A stretch of 51,248 bases of DNA, from the NCBI GenBank assembly GCA_016932955.1, contig JAFGBV010000050.1, positions 1 through 51,248 on the forward strand, in the 5' to 3' direction. Numbering within the stretch: the first letter of the stretch is position 1; every line of letters begins with the position of its first letter. The notes beneath the pieces are model-generated. The model did no database searches and was not told where the DNA came from. It was given only the letters and a program-made list of their open reading frames with translations. The translations under genes were made by a program, and so were the position numbers. This stretch comes from Anaerolineales bacterium (GTDB lineage Bacteria; Chloroflexota; Anaerolineae; Anaerolineales; UBA4823). Positions 19,696-28,651 of this stretch are shown here, one piece after another.

Positions 19696-20217
19696 CTATG
19701 CCTCTTCGTAGCGCGCTTTGTGCTTGCGCCGCTCGATGTCCTCATAATTGAATGTGAACTGCGGCTCCTCATAGCCGAGGGGATAATCCTTGCGCAGAGG
19801 ATGACCAACCCAATCGTAGGGCATGATGATGCGCCGCAGGTCGGAATGGCCGTTGATTTGGATACCAAACATATCGAAGATCTCGCGCTCATGCCAGTTG
19901 GCGTTGTGATAGAGGCCTTCGATGGAATCCACGGCCGGGTCGGTGCCATTCAAAGGCACGCGCAGGCAGATGCGCAGGTTGCGCGATAGGGAGTTAAAGT
20001 TGTAAACGACATGAAAGCGCGGCTCGTCCTGGGGGTAATAATCGGAGGCGGTGATATCAGAAAGCATATTGAAGCCGAACTCATTGCGCAGGGCAGTGGC
20101 TACATCCACCAACTTCTCAGGGGCGACCACCAGGCTGGCAGGATACTTCATCATCCCATCTTGCAGCCCAAAACGGTCCTTGAGGGTGATCAACGTCTTT
20201 TCGATGGTTTCATCCAT
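19696..20217 (-). CDS. nuoC: NADH-quinone oxidoreductase subunit C (30 kDa)
   Basis: A 173-residue peripheral subunit packing against NuoD. The signature region HEREIFDMFGIQINGHSDLRR is present near residue 112 with PLRKDYPLGYEEP after it. It lacks any fused NuoD domain. The gap to nuoB is 13 bp and the gap to nuoD is 5 bp. Confidence 0.95.
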   Translation of the reverse strand: MDETIEKTLITLKDRFGLQDGMMKYPASLVVAPEKLVDVATALRNEFGFNMLSDITASDYYPQDEPRFHVVYNFNSLSRNLRICLRVPLNGTDPAVDSIEGLYHNANWHEREIFDMFGIQINGHSDLRRIIMPYDWVGHPLRKDYPLGYEEPQFTFNYEDIERRKHKARYEEA

Positions 20218-20230
20218 GCTGGCCAGCCTC

Positions 20231-20713
20231 CTAAGCCCATTCCTGTAATTTCTCGCCTTTGACCTTCTCGTAAAGGGTCATGATCCCGTGGATCAGCGCT
20301 TCGGGGCGCGGCGGGCAGCCCGCCACGTACACATCCACAGGCACGATCTCATCCACCCCCTGGACGATGGCGTAGTTATTAAAAACGCCGCCACAGGAGG
20401 CGCAATCGCCCATAGAGATGACCCACTTGGGGTCAGGGAGCTGGTCATAAAGGCGGCGCAGAACAGGAGCCATCTTGCGGGTGACGCGGCCAGCGACGAT
20501 CATCAAGTCAGATTGGCGGGGGCTGGCGCGCATCAGCTCCATGCCAAAGCGGGACATATCATAATGCGCCGCCTGGGCAGACATCATCTCGATGGCGCAG
20601 CAAGCCAGGCCAAAAAGCATCGGCCACATGGCATTGGTGCGTCCCCAATTGACGACCTGCTCCAGCTTGAGGGTGACAACACCCATATTCCCAAGCTTTT
20701 GTTCTATTCCCAT
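20231..20713 (-). CDS. nuoB: NADH-quinone oxidoreductase subunit B, cluster N2
   Basis: A 160-residue subunit that holds the terminal [4Fe-4S] cluster N2 next to quinone. The adjacent-cysteine motif [10 protein letters not shown] is present, with GDCASCGG and [10 protein letters not shown] providing the other ligands. The start at 20713 ([11 protein letters not shown]) is chosen because GGGAG lies 7 bp upstream; it overlaps the end of nuoA by 10 bp. An ATG at 20734 would add seven residues and a longer overlap. Confidence 0.95.
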   Translation of the reverse strand: MGIEQKLGNMGVVTLKLEQVVNWGRTNAMWPMLFGLACCAIEMMSAQAAHYDMSRFGMELMRASPRQSDLMIVAGRVTRKMAPVLRRLYDQLPDPKWVISMGDCASCGGVFNNYAIVQGVDEIVPVDVYVAGCPPRPEALIHGIMTLYEKVKGEKLQEWA

Positions 20714-21075
20714 TCCAATGCTCCCTTCTTCCATGCATAAGCATAACCAATAAGCAAGATCAACACAAAAACGCCCATCTCAATCAGGGCAAATGCTCCC
20801 AGATCTAAGTTAACGAACTCCCGCAGAACCACTGCCCACGGGAGAAAGAAAACAAGCTCGATATCGAAGAGAATGAACAATACCGCTACCAGGTAAAAGC
20901 GTACAGGAACCTTACGGGTGCCCGGGCCGAAGGGCTTCATGCCCGACTCATAAGGGCTGTCTTTGCGCTCGCTGGGGCGGTGCGGGCCGAAGAGGTGACC
21001 CAGGGCAACCACGAAAAAGGCCAGTACAATTGCCAGGGGGATGAGGATTGCAAGAGGTATAAAATCAGATAGCAT
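20704..21075 (-). CDS. nuoA: NADH-quinone oxidoreductase subunit A (complex I)
   Basis: A 123-residue three-helix membrane subunit and the first gene of the operon. The conserved loop [20 protein letters not shown] and [12 protein letters not shown] identify it. GAGGCGAGAAG precedes the ATG. The gene lies about 140 bp downstream of a strong promoter (21224-21252), so the mRNA probably carries a 5' leader of about that length. Confidence 0.96.
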   Translation of the reverse strand: MLSDFIPLAILIPLAIVLAFFVVALGHLFGPHRPSERKDSPYESGMKPFGPGTRKVPVRFYLVAVLFILFDIELVFFLPWAVVLREFVNLDLGAFALIEMGVFVLILLIGYAYAWKKGALEWE

Positions 21076-21223
21076 CTTCTCGCCTCAAGTGTCTCAAAAT
21101 TCGCCACAGTCTGAACAAGAAAGCAGGGTATTGCTGCTCACCTGCATTCAGCACAGAATTATGGCGTTGTATAACCCAGGAGAAACGCGGCGCACACATA
21201 GCGCACAACCATTCCGAAAGGGA

Positions 21224-21252
21224 AGTTTATCACATGCCCTATCAGGTGTCAA
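21224..21252 (-). promoter_or_regulatory. Strong sigma70-type promoter of the nuo operon
   Basis: On the minus strand TTGACA (21252-21247) and TAAACT (21229-21224) are separated by exactly 17 bp. This is a near-consensus housekeeping promoter aimed at nuoA. Transcription should start near 21217. It is the only promoter-like element noticed in the 249-bp gap between the sigma factor gene and nuoA. The sigma factor gene ends just upstream, so its transcript could also read through. Confidence 0.75.
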
Positions 21253-21267
21253 TTTTCACAAACTGGT

Positions 21268-21295
21268 GGGGGTGCACAAAAAGGTTGTCAGTATG
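21268..21295 (-). promoter_or_regulatory. Shared upstream element, copy A (nuo promoter)
   Basis: Read on the minus strand, this 28-bp stretch runs from CATACTGACA through CCTTTT to GTGCACCCCC and ends 15 bp before the -35 box of the nuo promoter. A copy matching at 23 of 28 positions lies at 24921-24948 at nearly the same distance from the -10 box of dnaG. A binding site for a shared regulator is the simplest reading; no protein is identified. Confidence 0.45.
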
Positions 21296-21324
21296 GGATT
21301 TTTCCCGAAGCCAGATTTCAACGA

Positions 21325-22917
21325 TCAGCTCAGGTAGTCGCGCAGGGGACGGCTGCGGGTGGGGTGGCGCAGCTTGCGTAGCGCTTTGGCCTCGATCTGG
21401 CGGATGCGCTCGCGGGTGACGTTGAAGGCCTGGCCGACCTCCTCGAGGGTGTGGTCTTTGCCGTCCAGCAGGCCAAAGCGCATTTCGAGCACTTCACGCT
21501 CGCGGTCAGAGAGGACTTCGAGGGCGTTCTTGATCTGCTCGCGGAGCATCTCGCGGGCAGCGGCATCCATTGGCTCGAGAGCGTCCTGGTCTTCGATGAA
21601 ATCGCCAAGCATGCTGTTATCCTCGTTACCAACGGGGCTGTCCAGCGACATGGGCTCTTCTGCAGCGCGCATCACCCTGCCCACCTTGGCGGCGGCGCGG
21701 GTCCAGCGGTGGCGCACATCGGCGGGGACGGGGGTGCCATCGGTGCGGGCGCGCAGGATGGCCTGGCTATCTTGCGCATCTACAAAGCCCGCCTCCAGCG
21801 CCAGCTCATCGGGGGTGGGCAGGCGCCCGAATTGCTGGGTGAGCTTGCGCTGGATGCGCAGCAAGCGGTTGATCGTCTCGAAGATATGGACGGGGATGCG
21901 GATAGTGCGAGCCTGGTCGGCAATCGAACGGCTGATGGACTGGCGGATCCACCAGGTGGCATAAGTGCTGAACTTGTAGCCACGGGTGGGGTCAAACTTG
22001 GAAACGGCGCGCAGCAACCCGAGGTTGCCTTCCTGGATCAGATCGAGGAAGGAAGAGCCGCGCCCAAGGTACCGCTTGGCAACGCTGACAACCAGTCGCA
22101 GATTGGAACGGATGAGAGCCTGACGAGCCTCCTGGGCAAGGGCATCGATGTTCTCCAACTCGCGGTGCAGCACTTCCTCGGCGGGGAAATGTGCGGCAAA
22201 TTTGTTACGGCTGGGGAGGTGATTCTTGCTGGTGATGTTCTGCTGGAGTTGATGTGCCAGATCATCTGGCAAGATATATAATAAAATAAATACGCCAAAA
22301 GCATGGCGGGCGACCTCATCCCAGAGGCGGTCTTGCCCCCAGCGCCCGTTATCGAGATAGCCGCGCAGGTAGGAGGTGCCCGGGGCGGCCCAGGTCTGGC
22401 GCAGGAGGCGTGCTTCTTCGAGCATCAGCCCCATATCCGAGCATTCATAAGCCAGGCGCTGGGCGTCTTCGCGGAGACGCTTCCAGGCGATGAGCATCTC
22501 CTCATAGAGCGCCTGATAGATGGCGGTGGAGGTGGTCTTGCCCTTGCGCGCCAGGGGGTGGCTGCGCTCAACGCCACCGATGCGCCGCGGGGCTTCAATC
22601 CGTGCGGCCAGCCAGAATTCGTGGTCAGCATCGAGCAGGTCGATCTCCCCAATTTCCTTGAGGTAGAGACGCACGGGGTCTTCGCCAAACTCCGGACTGA
22701 CAGCGGTGGTGAGCATCTCCAGCGATTCTTCTACATTGAGATCGCCATTGATCTCCACTCCTGCCAACTGGGCTTCGTCGGGCTCATCAATGACCACACC
22801 TTCATCCAGATCGGAGAGGATGTCATCCACGTCATCGAGGGGCACCAGGGGCATGCCATTCTCATCGCGGTTGAAGTCGGGAGGCCTGGGGAGAGGTTTG
22901 TGTGGGGTTCGGGGCAT
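21325..22917 (-). CDS. rpoD: Primary RNA polymerase sigma factor (RpoD/SigA type)
   Basis: A 530-residue housekeeping sigma factor. Region 1.2 is [17 protein letters not shown] near residue 80. Region 2 has [35 protein letters not shown] and [17 protein letters not shown], which melts and reads the -10 box. Region 3 follows, and region 4 ([35 protein letters not shown]) reads the -35 box. About 165 residues of less conserved sequence separate region 1.2 from region 2. An acidic N-terminus ([13 protein letters not shown]) resembles a short region 1.1. It follows dnaG by 36 bp, a partial version of the classical macromolecular-synthesis operon. Confidence 0.93.
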   Translation of the reverse strand: MPRTPHKPLPRPPDFNRDENGMPLVPLDDVDDILSDLDEGVVIDEPDEAQLAGVEINGDLNVEESLEMLTTAVSPEFGEDPVRLYLKEIGEIDLLDADHEFWLAARIEAPRRIGGVERSHPLARKGKTTSTAIYQALYEEMLIAWKRLREDAQRLAYECSDMGLMLEEARLLRQTWAAPGTSYLRGYLDNGRWGQDRLWDEVARHAFGVFILLYILPDDLAHQLQQNITSKNHLPSRNKFAAHFPAEEVLHRELENIDALAQEARQALIRSNLRLVVSVAKRYLGRGSSFLDLIQEGNLGLLRAVSKFDPTRGYKFSTYATWWIRQSISRSIADQARTIRIPVHIFETINRLLRIQRKLTQQFGRLPTPDELALEAGFVDAQDSQAILRARTDGTPVPADVRHRWTRAAAKVGRVMRAAEEPMSLDSPVGNEDNSMLGDFIEDQDALEPMDAAAREMLREQIKNALEVLSDREREVLEMRFGLLDGKDHTLEEVGQAFNVTRERIRQIEAKALRKLRHPTRSRPLRDYLS

Positions 22918-22953
22918 GAGATACTATCCGTTTGATTCTCGTTTGCTGTGGGG

Positions 22954-24870
22954 TTAATGGGCAACAGCCAGGCGGCTGGTGAACTTGCCCAGCGCCTTAT
23001 CGATCAGGTTGCGCACCTGGCTGAATTGCTTCATACTGCTGCTATATTCGCTGACCTGCAAATCGCCTTCTTGCTGGGCAGCCTGGATCAGGAAACGGAG
23101 ATGGTCAATATTGCGGTTAATTTCACGGCGGCGCAGGTCGAGCACAGAGCGCATCAGGTCTTCGAGGACGCGCTCGTCGTTGGGGTCTAACTGCTGGGTC
23201 TGCTTGAGAACATCATCGGCCATCTCCATGAGCGGCAAGGAGAGGCTGTTGAGCACGTAAGACAAGGGCTCAGAGATATCCTGCTCCAACGATTTTTGCA
23301 CCAGATCGAAAATGGCCTGGTATTCAGTGTGGTCGAAATCTTCGTGGGAGATGCGCGGCAGAGCAGACTCTTGCATGGCGCGATCGACACGGTAGACCAG
23401 GTCGGGGCGGCGCATGAGGATGCCCATGCAATGCATCTCGATGGCAGAGCGCCCGGTGGGGGCGCCGCCCGGGGGTTTCTCGGCGGGCAATACGGCTTGC
23501 TGCGGGGCGCGGCGGCGGGCTGGGCGCCCGCTGCGAAGTGGAAGATCTTCTTGAAAGGCGCGCTCATCGAGGCGGAGGAGCCTTGCCAGGCGCTGGCGGT
23601 AGGCCTCGCGCTCGACGCTATCGGGCACCTCGCGGATAAGGGGTAAAACCTGCCCGGCAATCTCACTCTTGACCTTGGGATCCTCCACGTCACGACCAGC
23701 AGCGAGCATTTCCATTACATGGATCACCACTGGGCGGGCCTCGCTGACGATGCGCTCCCAGGCTGCGGCATCCTGCATCACCACTTCGTCAGGGTCAACA
23801 CCCTGGGGGAGGGTGGTGACGCGGATATCCGCCTGCAAGCGAGATTCATGCCCCAAGAGGCCGCGGGCATCGAAAACTGGCTCGACCTCACGGTCAAGCG
23901 ACTGGCGGGCGACCTCCAGGCCGCGCAGGGTGGCTTTATCACCGGCGGCGTCGGGGTCGAGGGCAAGGACGATGCGGCGGGTAAAGCGCTTGAGCAGGCG
24001 CATCTGGTGCTCAGTGAGGGCAGTACCCATGGGAGAGACGGCATTGGTAAAGCCAGCCTGGTGGAGCGCGATGACATCCAGGTAACCTTCGACGATCACT
24101 GCCTGGTCAGTGCTGCGGATCGAGCGGCGCGCCCGGTCCAGGCCATACAACAACTGGCCTTTCTCGAATAAAACAGTCTGCGGGGAGTTCAAGAACTTAG
24201 GCACATCTTCAGGGTCGAGGATGCGAGCGCCAAAACCCGCCATGCGCCCGCGCTCATCGCGGATGGGGAACATGATCCGGTTGCGGAAACGATCATAATA
24301 ACCGCCGGACTCACGCTCGCTGACCAGGCCAGCATCATGCAGCTCAGTTTCGCGGAAGCCCTTGCCCTTGAAATAGCTCAGGGTGGCATCCCAGGCGTTG
24401 GGGGCATAACCCAGCCCAAAAGCCTCGATTGTCTCATCCTTCAGGCCGCGGTGGTGCAGGTATTCCAACCCACCTTGCCCGGCCGGGGTATGGAGTAGCT
24501 GGTGGCGGTAAAAGGTGACCGTGTCTTCGAGCAGGGCGCGCAGACGGCCATATTCCTCTTCCATCTCCACTTCGCGCGAGGTCTGCGGGCGTAGCTGGAC
24601 GCCCGCTTTATCGGCTAGAAAGCGCAGGGTTTCGGAGAAATCCCAGCCTTCCTTTTTCATGACAAAACGAAAGATATCGCCACCCTCGTTGCACTGACCA
24701 AAGCAACGCCAGGTGCCTGATTCGGGAAAGACGACAAATGCCGGGGTGCGCGTGTTAGCATGAAAGGGGCAAAACCCGATGTAGTTTTTCCCGGTGCGGC
24801 GCAAGTTCACCGTCTCAGAAACCAGGTCAACAATATCCAGCCTGGATTTGATCTCGTCAATCGAAGACAT
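22954..24870 (-). CDS. dnaG: DNA primase
   Basis: A 638-residue primase that makes RNA primers at the replication fork. The N-terminal CHC2 zinc domain has CPFH and CFGQC, with one extra residue in the second CxxC. The catalytic core follows and the TOPRIM domain holds VIVEGYLDVIALHQAG and LALDPDAAGDKA (metal-binding Glu and Asp residues). The C-terminal 180 residues form the variable helicase-interaction part. The start MSSIDEIKSRLDIVDLV matches the universal primase N-terminus; no ribosome site precedes it and a TATAAT lies only 8 bp upstream, suggesting a leaderless mRNA. Confidence 0.95.
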   Translation of the reverse strand: MSSIDEIKSRLDIVDLVSETVNLRRTGKNYIGFCPFHANTRTPAFVVFPESGTWRCFGQCNEGGDIFRFVMKKEGWDFSETLRFLADKAGVQLRPQTSREVEMEEEYGRLRALLEDTVTFYRHQLLHTPAGQGGLEYLHHRGLKDETIEAFGLGYAPNAWDATLSYFKGKGFRETELHDAGLVSERESGGYYDRFRNRIMFPIRDERGRMAGFGARILDPEDVPKFLNSPQTVLFEKGQLLYGLDRARRSIRSTDQAVIVEGYLDVIALHQAGFTNAVSPMGTALTEHQMRLLKRFTRRIVLALDPDAAGDKATLRGLEVARQSLDREVEPVFDARGLLGHESRLQADIRVTTLPQGVDPDEVVMQDAAAWERIVSEARPVVIHVMEMLAAGRDVEDPKVKSEIAGQVLPLIREVPDSVEREAYRQRLARLLRLDERAFQEDLPLRSGRPARRRAPQQAVLPAEKPPGGAPTGRSAIEMHCMGILMRRPDLVYRVDRAMQESALPRISHEDFDHTEYQAIFDLVQKSLEQDISEPLSYVLNSLSLPLMEMADDVLKQTQQLDPNDERVLEDLMRSVLDLRRREINRNIDHLRFLIQAAQQEGDLQVSEYSSSMKQFSQVRNLIDKALGKFTSRLAVAH

Positions 24871-24878
24871 ACGGGTAA

Positions 24879-24899
24879 ATTATACCAGTATGGTAAAAT
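24879..24899. promoter_or_regulatory. Palindromic pair of opposed extended -10 boxes upstream of dnaG
   Basis: The 21-bp block is ATTATACCA-GTA-TGGTAAAAT. Read leftward it is TGGTATAAT, an extended -10 box (TGnTATAAT) whose start point would fall at or next to the dnaG ATG at 24870. Read rightward it is TGGTAAAAT, an extended -10 box facing the gene at 25105. The two half-sites match at 8 of 9 bases. Neither direction has a good -35 box, as expected when TGn is present. The symmetry could also be an operator. Confidence 0.6.
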
Positions 24900-24920
24900 C
24901 CATCATACATACACTGCCCA

Positions 24921-24948
24921 GCGGGTGCACGAAAAGGGTGTTAGTGTG
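24921..24948 (-). promoter_or_regulatory. Shared upstream element, copy B (dnaG promoter)
   Basis: On the minus strand it runs from CACACTAACA through CCTTTT to GTGCACCCGC. It lies 36 bp upstream of the dnaG -10 box; copy A lies 38 bp upstream of the nuo -10 box. A weaker, gapped match (CCCATACT...CTTTTGAGTGC) is on the opposite strand at 24971-25000, facing the gene at 25105. A separate 9-bp inverted pair ACCCCATAC / GTATGGGGT occurs at 24969-24977 and 25042-25050. Confidence 0.45.
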
Positions 24949-25104
24949 GTGGTGTATGCCACCCACGCACCCCATACTAAATCCAACAACTTTTGAGTGC
25001 TCTCTGCCCGGCTCTATCGGAATTGTCGTGACAGAGGACAGGTATGGGGTATTCCAAACCCCGATGATAAAAAAGCATCCCAATCCTGCACAGGAGGCGC
25101 AACC

Positions 25105-25710
25105 ATGAACGCAAACCAAGCGCATCCCAACCCCGCCCTCAGCGAAGCAAAGCTGATCAGCACGCTGATCCAGGTGCTTGACCATGCGCAGCCGATCTTA
25201 CCCCAGGTGGAATACCGGCTGGTAGGGACAGCGTCCGCACTGCTCTACGGCGTTCAGCTCCCAGCGGCGGATATCGATATCCTGGTGAAAGATCGGCAGG
25301 AGGTGGACCTGTTCGCCCAGGCGTTGAAAGTTTTTCCATGCAGCATGCCCCCCACCCTTCTAGAAGAGCAGCACCAGTACATTGCAGGGTTCCTGGTCGA
25401 TGGGGTTGAGGTTGAGATCAGCACGGTAGAGGTGAAAACCACTTCGGATGCGGTCGAAACCTTCGGCGCGGGGCCTTGGAAGCATTTCGAGCACCTGCCC
25501 TGTGGCCCGTACATGGTGCCAGCGGTGAGCCTGGAGCTGCGCCTGGTCACCGAGCTGGGGCGCCAGCGCGAGGACCGCTATTGCCCAATCCTGGAGTTCC
25601 TGCGCTGCTACGGCTGTGACGCAGAGCTGGTTTGCCATGCGATGGAAGCCTGGGAGATGGAGGATACGCTGCAACGGAATGTACTGAGCATGCTTTCGGG
25701 GGAATTTTAG
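25105..25710 (+). CDS. Nucleotidyltransferase-fold protein
   Basis: A 201-residue protein. Residues about 37-58 read YRLVGTASALLYGVQLPAAD followed by IDILV, matching the nucleotidyltransferase core G[TS]xS/A...DxD. Proteins of this fold add nucleotides to small molecules, proteins or tRNA, and many short members are antitoxin-like or inactive. Only part of the active site can be judged. The start ATG at 25105 has a strong AGGAGG ribosome site; a longer frame from 24997 runs through the promoter region and is rejected. The next gene starts 60 bp downstream in the same direction. Confidence 0.6.
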   Translation: MNANQAHPNPALSEAKLISTLIQVLDHAQPILPQVEYRLVGTASALLYGVQLPAADIDILVKDRQEVDLFAQALKVFPCSMPPTLLEEQHQYIAGFLVDGVEVEISTVEVKTTSDAVETFGAGPWKHFEHLPCGPYMVPAVSLELRLVTELGRQREDRYCPILEFLRCYGCDAELVCHAMEAWEMEDTLQRNVLSMLSGEF

Positions 25711-25770
25711 CCGGTGGGATCGCTTAGGGAAAAAGAAGCAAACAGGGGTGTAAACCCGGCGGCAAGAAAC

Positions 25771-26289
25771 ATGCGCAAACCATGCATCCTATTTGACTGG
25801 GGCGGGACATTGATGATGGACTTCCCCGAGTTCGGCGGCGCAATGGCAGACTGGCCGAAGGTAGAGGCGCTGCCTGGGGCAACGCGGGTTCTTGCGGCGC
25901 TGAAGCCGGATTGGATGATCGCCCTGGCGACCAACGCACAAAACTCCAGCGCAGAGCAGATCCGCCGCGCCCTGGAGCGGGTGGGACTGAGCGACGATAT
26001 CGAGAAGATCTACTGTTACCGCACCATCGGCTACCGCAAGCCGCAGAAGGAATACTTCGCCCACATCCTGGCAGACCTGGGATTGCCTGCCAGAGGCGTG
26101 GTGATGGTGGGAGATGACCTGGAAGCAGACGTACTCGGCGCGAGGCGCTGCGGGATGCAAGCGATCTGGCTTGCCTCAGCGCACATTTCGCAACGCGGCG
26201 GGGAAGGATTCCACATCATATACAGCCTAGAGCAGCTCCCAGGGGTGCTGAAAGGATTGAGAATCACCATCGATGGCCATCTCACTTGA
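25771..26289 (+). CDS. HAD-superfamily hydrolase (phosphatase-like)
   Basis: A 172-residue HAD protein. Motif I is FDWGGTL: the nucleophile Asp is present but the usual acid/base Asp two positions later is Gly. Motif II is the Thr in LATNA, motif III the Lys in YRKPQK and motif IV MVGDDLEADVLGA. The cap domain is small. The substrate is unknown; a phosphate monoester is likely, but the altered motif I makes chemistry uncertain. The ATG at 25771 is preferred to an in-frame GTG at 25714. The end overlaps the next gene by 17 bp, so the two are probably translated together. Confidence 0.78.
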   Translation: MRKPCILFDWGGTLMMDFPEFGGAMADWPKVEALPGATRVLAALKPDWMIALATNAQNSSAEQIRRALERVGLSDDIEKIYCYRTIGYRKPQKEYFAHILADLGLPARGVVMVGDDLEADVLGARRCGMQAIWLASAHISQRGGEGFHIIYSLEQLPGVLKGLRITIDGHLT

Positions 26290-27595
26290 GATCATCATTA
26301 TTATCGCTCTCATCCTGCTCAATGGGATGCTGGCGATGGCAGAAATTGCCATCGTCTCAGCCCGCCAGGCGCGGCTGCAGCAGCGCGCTGAGCAGGGCGA
26401 TGCCGGGGCTAAAACTGCACTGGAGCTTGCGCGCCAGCCGACGCGCTTTCTCTCCACCGTCCAGGTAGGGATCACCCTGGTGGGTATCCTGACTGGGGCT
26501 TTCGGCGGCGCAACAATCGCCGAAGAAATCTCCACCTGGCTGGAGCAATTTCCTCCGCTTGCGGCGTATGCCGAAGCCATCGGTGTGGCCATTGTGGTGA
26601 TCGTCATCGCCTACCTCTCACTTATCTTGGGAGAACTGGCCCCCAAACAAGTTGCGCTGCAAAACCCAGAGCGGGTGGCAGCCCGACTCGCCCCGCTGAT
26701 GCGGGTACTCGCACATGCGGCAGCGCCGCTGGTAAGCCTGTTGAGCCTTTCTACCCAGGCAGTACTCAAACTGCTCCGCGTCCGCCCTTCTTCCGAACCT
26801 GCCGTCACCGAAGAAGAGGTCAAGATCCTGCTCCAGCAGGGCACCCGCGCAGGGGTATTCGAGGTGGTCGAAGAGAGCATGGTGGAGCAGGTGTTCCGGC
26901 TGAGCGATCTGCGGGCAAATTCGTTGATCACGCCGCGGACAGAGATCGCGTGGCTGGACCTGGAGGGCCTCCCCGAGCACATCCGCCAGGTTCTCCTCCA
27001 AAGCCGCTACACCTACTATCCGGTCGCACAGGGCAGCCTGGATAACCTGCAGGGGTACATCCGCTCGCAAGACCTGCTGGCCCAGGCACTGGAGGGGCAA
27101 CCGCTCGACCTGCTGGCAGCGCTGCAGCCACCCCTGGTCGTCCCCGAAAACATGCCAGCTTTCACTTTGCTCGAACGCATGCGCCAGAATCACGCATCGA
27201 TCGCATTTATCCTGGACGAATTTGGCGGCATCCAGGGATTAGTCACCACCACCGACCTGCTGGAGGCCATCGTCGGCGACCTGCCCGAAGCAGACGAAGC
27301 CCACGACCCGGATATCCTACACCGGGCGGATGGCTCGTGGCTGCTGGATGGGATGCTGCTGGTGAACGAGTTCAGTGAGCTATTGGGGATCAAGACCCTA
27401 CCCGACCAATGGGAAACCCTCTTCCAGACATTGGGGGGCTTCGTGATCACGATGATGGGCTGCATCCCCCAAACGGGGGCTTCTTTTGACTTCGACCGTT
27501 ACCATTTCGAGGTGGTGGATATGGACGGCAAGCGGGTGGATAAAGTGCTGGTTTCGCCAATCCAAGGCGACCAAACCAGGGATATTTCGAGGTAG
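26273..27595 (+). CDS. HlyC/CorC (CorB/CNNM-like) family membrane transporter
   Basis: A 440-residue protein with a DUF21 (CNNM) membrane domain in residues 1-190 (LNGMLAMAEIAIVSARQARL, LILGELAPKQVAL), a pair of CBS domains around 215-335 (LITPRTEI, SIAFILDEFGGIQGLVTTTDLLEAIVGDL) and a C-terminal CorC_HlyC domain. The family exports or regulates Mg/Co ions in related bacteria; haemolysin activity is historical naming. Four hydrophobic segments are visible. It overlaps the HAD gene by 17 bp. The GNAT gene begins 11 bp after it. Confidence 0.88.
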   Translation: MAISLEIIIIIALILLNGMLAMAEIAIVSARQARLQQRAEQGDAGAKTALELARQPTRFLSTVQVGITLVGILTGAFGGATIAEEISTWLEQFPPLAAYAEAIGVAIVVIVIAYLSLILGELAPKQVALQNPERVAARLAPLMRVLAHAAAPLVSLLSLSTQAVLKLLRVRPSSEPAVTEEEVKILLQQGTRAGVFEVVEESMVEQVFRLSDLRANSLITPRTEIAWLDLEGLPEHIRQVLLQSRYTYYPVAQGSLDNLQGYIRSQDLLAQALEGQPLDLLAALQPPLVVPENMPAFTLLERMRQNHASIAFILDEFGGIQGLVTTTDLLEAIVGDLPEADEAHDPDILHRADGSWLLDGMLLVNEFSELLGIKTLPDQWETLFQTLGGFVITMMGCIPQTGASFDFDRYHFEVVDMDGKRVDKVLVSPIQGDQTRDISR

Positions 27596-27606
27596 AATCA
27601 GCGGCA

Positions 27607-28578
27607 ATGATATCGCAGGCGCTTTCGCTCTCATCGATTCAGCAGCATATCCGCCGCTTGGATGCGCGGCACGATCTGGTGGCGGTGGCGGATCTGGTCG
27701 AATTGTGCTTCGACCAGACCCTCGACCCAGACGGCCGCTCTTACCTGCAGAGCATGCGGGAGGCGGCGCGCAACGCGCAATTGCTGGGCTGGACGAGTTC
27801 CTTTTACGATTACGCCCCCACCCCACTTTCGGGCTATGTCTGGGAGGAGGAGCAGCAGATCATCGGCAACCTCAGCCTGATCCCGATCAAGGTACAGGGG
27901 CAGCGCTGCTACCTGATCGCCAATGTGGCGGTGCACCCGGAGCAGCGCGGGCGGGGAATTGCACGGGCGCTGACCACCACAGCGATGAATTACGCCCGCT
28001 CGCGCCAGGTGCAGGCGGTGTGGCTGCAGGTGCGAGATGACAACCCTCCGGCGATTCACATCTATCGTTCAGAGGGCTTCGGGGAACGCGCCCGCCGGAC
28101 AACCTGGTATTCAAACAACGAGGCAACATCCCCGCCGCCCGCCGGCGATATCGCCATCTGTCCCCGCCGCCTGCATCACTGGCCCCAGCAACGGCTGTGG
28201 CTGCACCAGCTCTACCCCGCCGAACTATCCTGGCACCTACCGCTCAACTGGTCGGCGATACGGCCTGACCTTTTGGGGATTCTATACCGCCTGTTCACCA
28301 TCGAATCGGTGCACCATTGGGCAGCCGAGCGAGCGGGCGAGATGCTGGGTGTAATCACCCGACGGCGTTGCGCAGGCTATACCGACGAGCTGTGGCTGGC
28401 AGCGCCAGGGCAGGTGGAGCCGCTGGCGACGCGGCTACTCCTGGCACAGGCGCGCAGGATGCGCCCCTTATCGCGACCGCTAACGCTCAACCTGCCAGCG
28501 GACTTTGCCAGGCAGGTGTTGCTAGAAGCGGGTTTCAGCCCGCAGCAAACGCTGATCTGGATGGAGTCGCGGCTGTGA
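27607..28578 (+). CDS. GNAT-family N-acetyltransferase
   Basis: A 323-residue protein. The acetyl-CoA loop VAVHPEQRGRGIARALTTTA is visible near residue 113, followed by LQVRDDNPPAIHIYRSEGF, both classical GNAT motifs A and B. The second half (residues about 170-323) has no clear motif but could be a degenerate second GNAT domain, a common arrangement in proteins of this length. The substrate is unknown. It starts 11 bp after the CorC-like gene. Confidence 0.78.
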   Translation: MISQALSLSSIQQHIRRLDARHDLVAVADLVELCFDQTLDPDGRSYLQSMREAARNAQLLGWTSSFYDYAPTPLSGYVWEEEQQIIGNLSLIPIKVQGQRCYLIANVAVHPEQRGRGIARALTTTAMNYARSRQVQAVWLQVRDDNPPAIHIYRSEGFGERARRTTWYSNNEATSPPPAGDIAICPRRLHHWPQQRLWLHQLYPAELSWHLPLNWSAIRPDLLGILYRLFTIESVHHWAAERAGEMLGVITRRRCAGYTDELWLAAPGQVEPLATRLLLAQARRMRPLSRPLTLNLPADFARQVLLEAGFSPQQTLIWMESRL

Positions 28579-28651
28579 GCAGAGGGGGCTCAGGGCGGCG
28601 CAACCGCAGGGCTGATTTCACGTAGACAGGATAAACGAAAGGAGCATTCCC

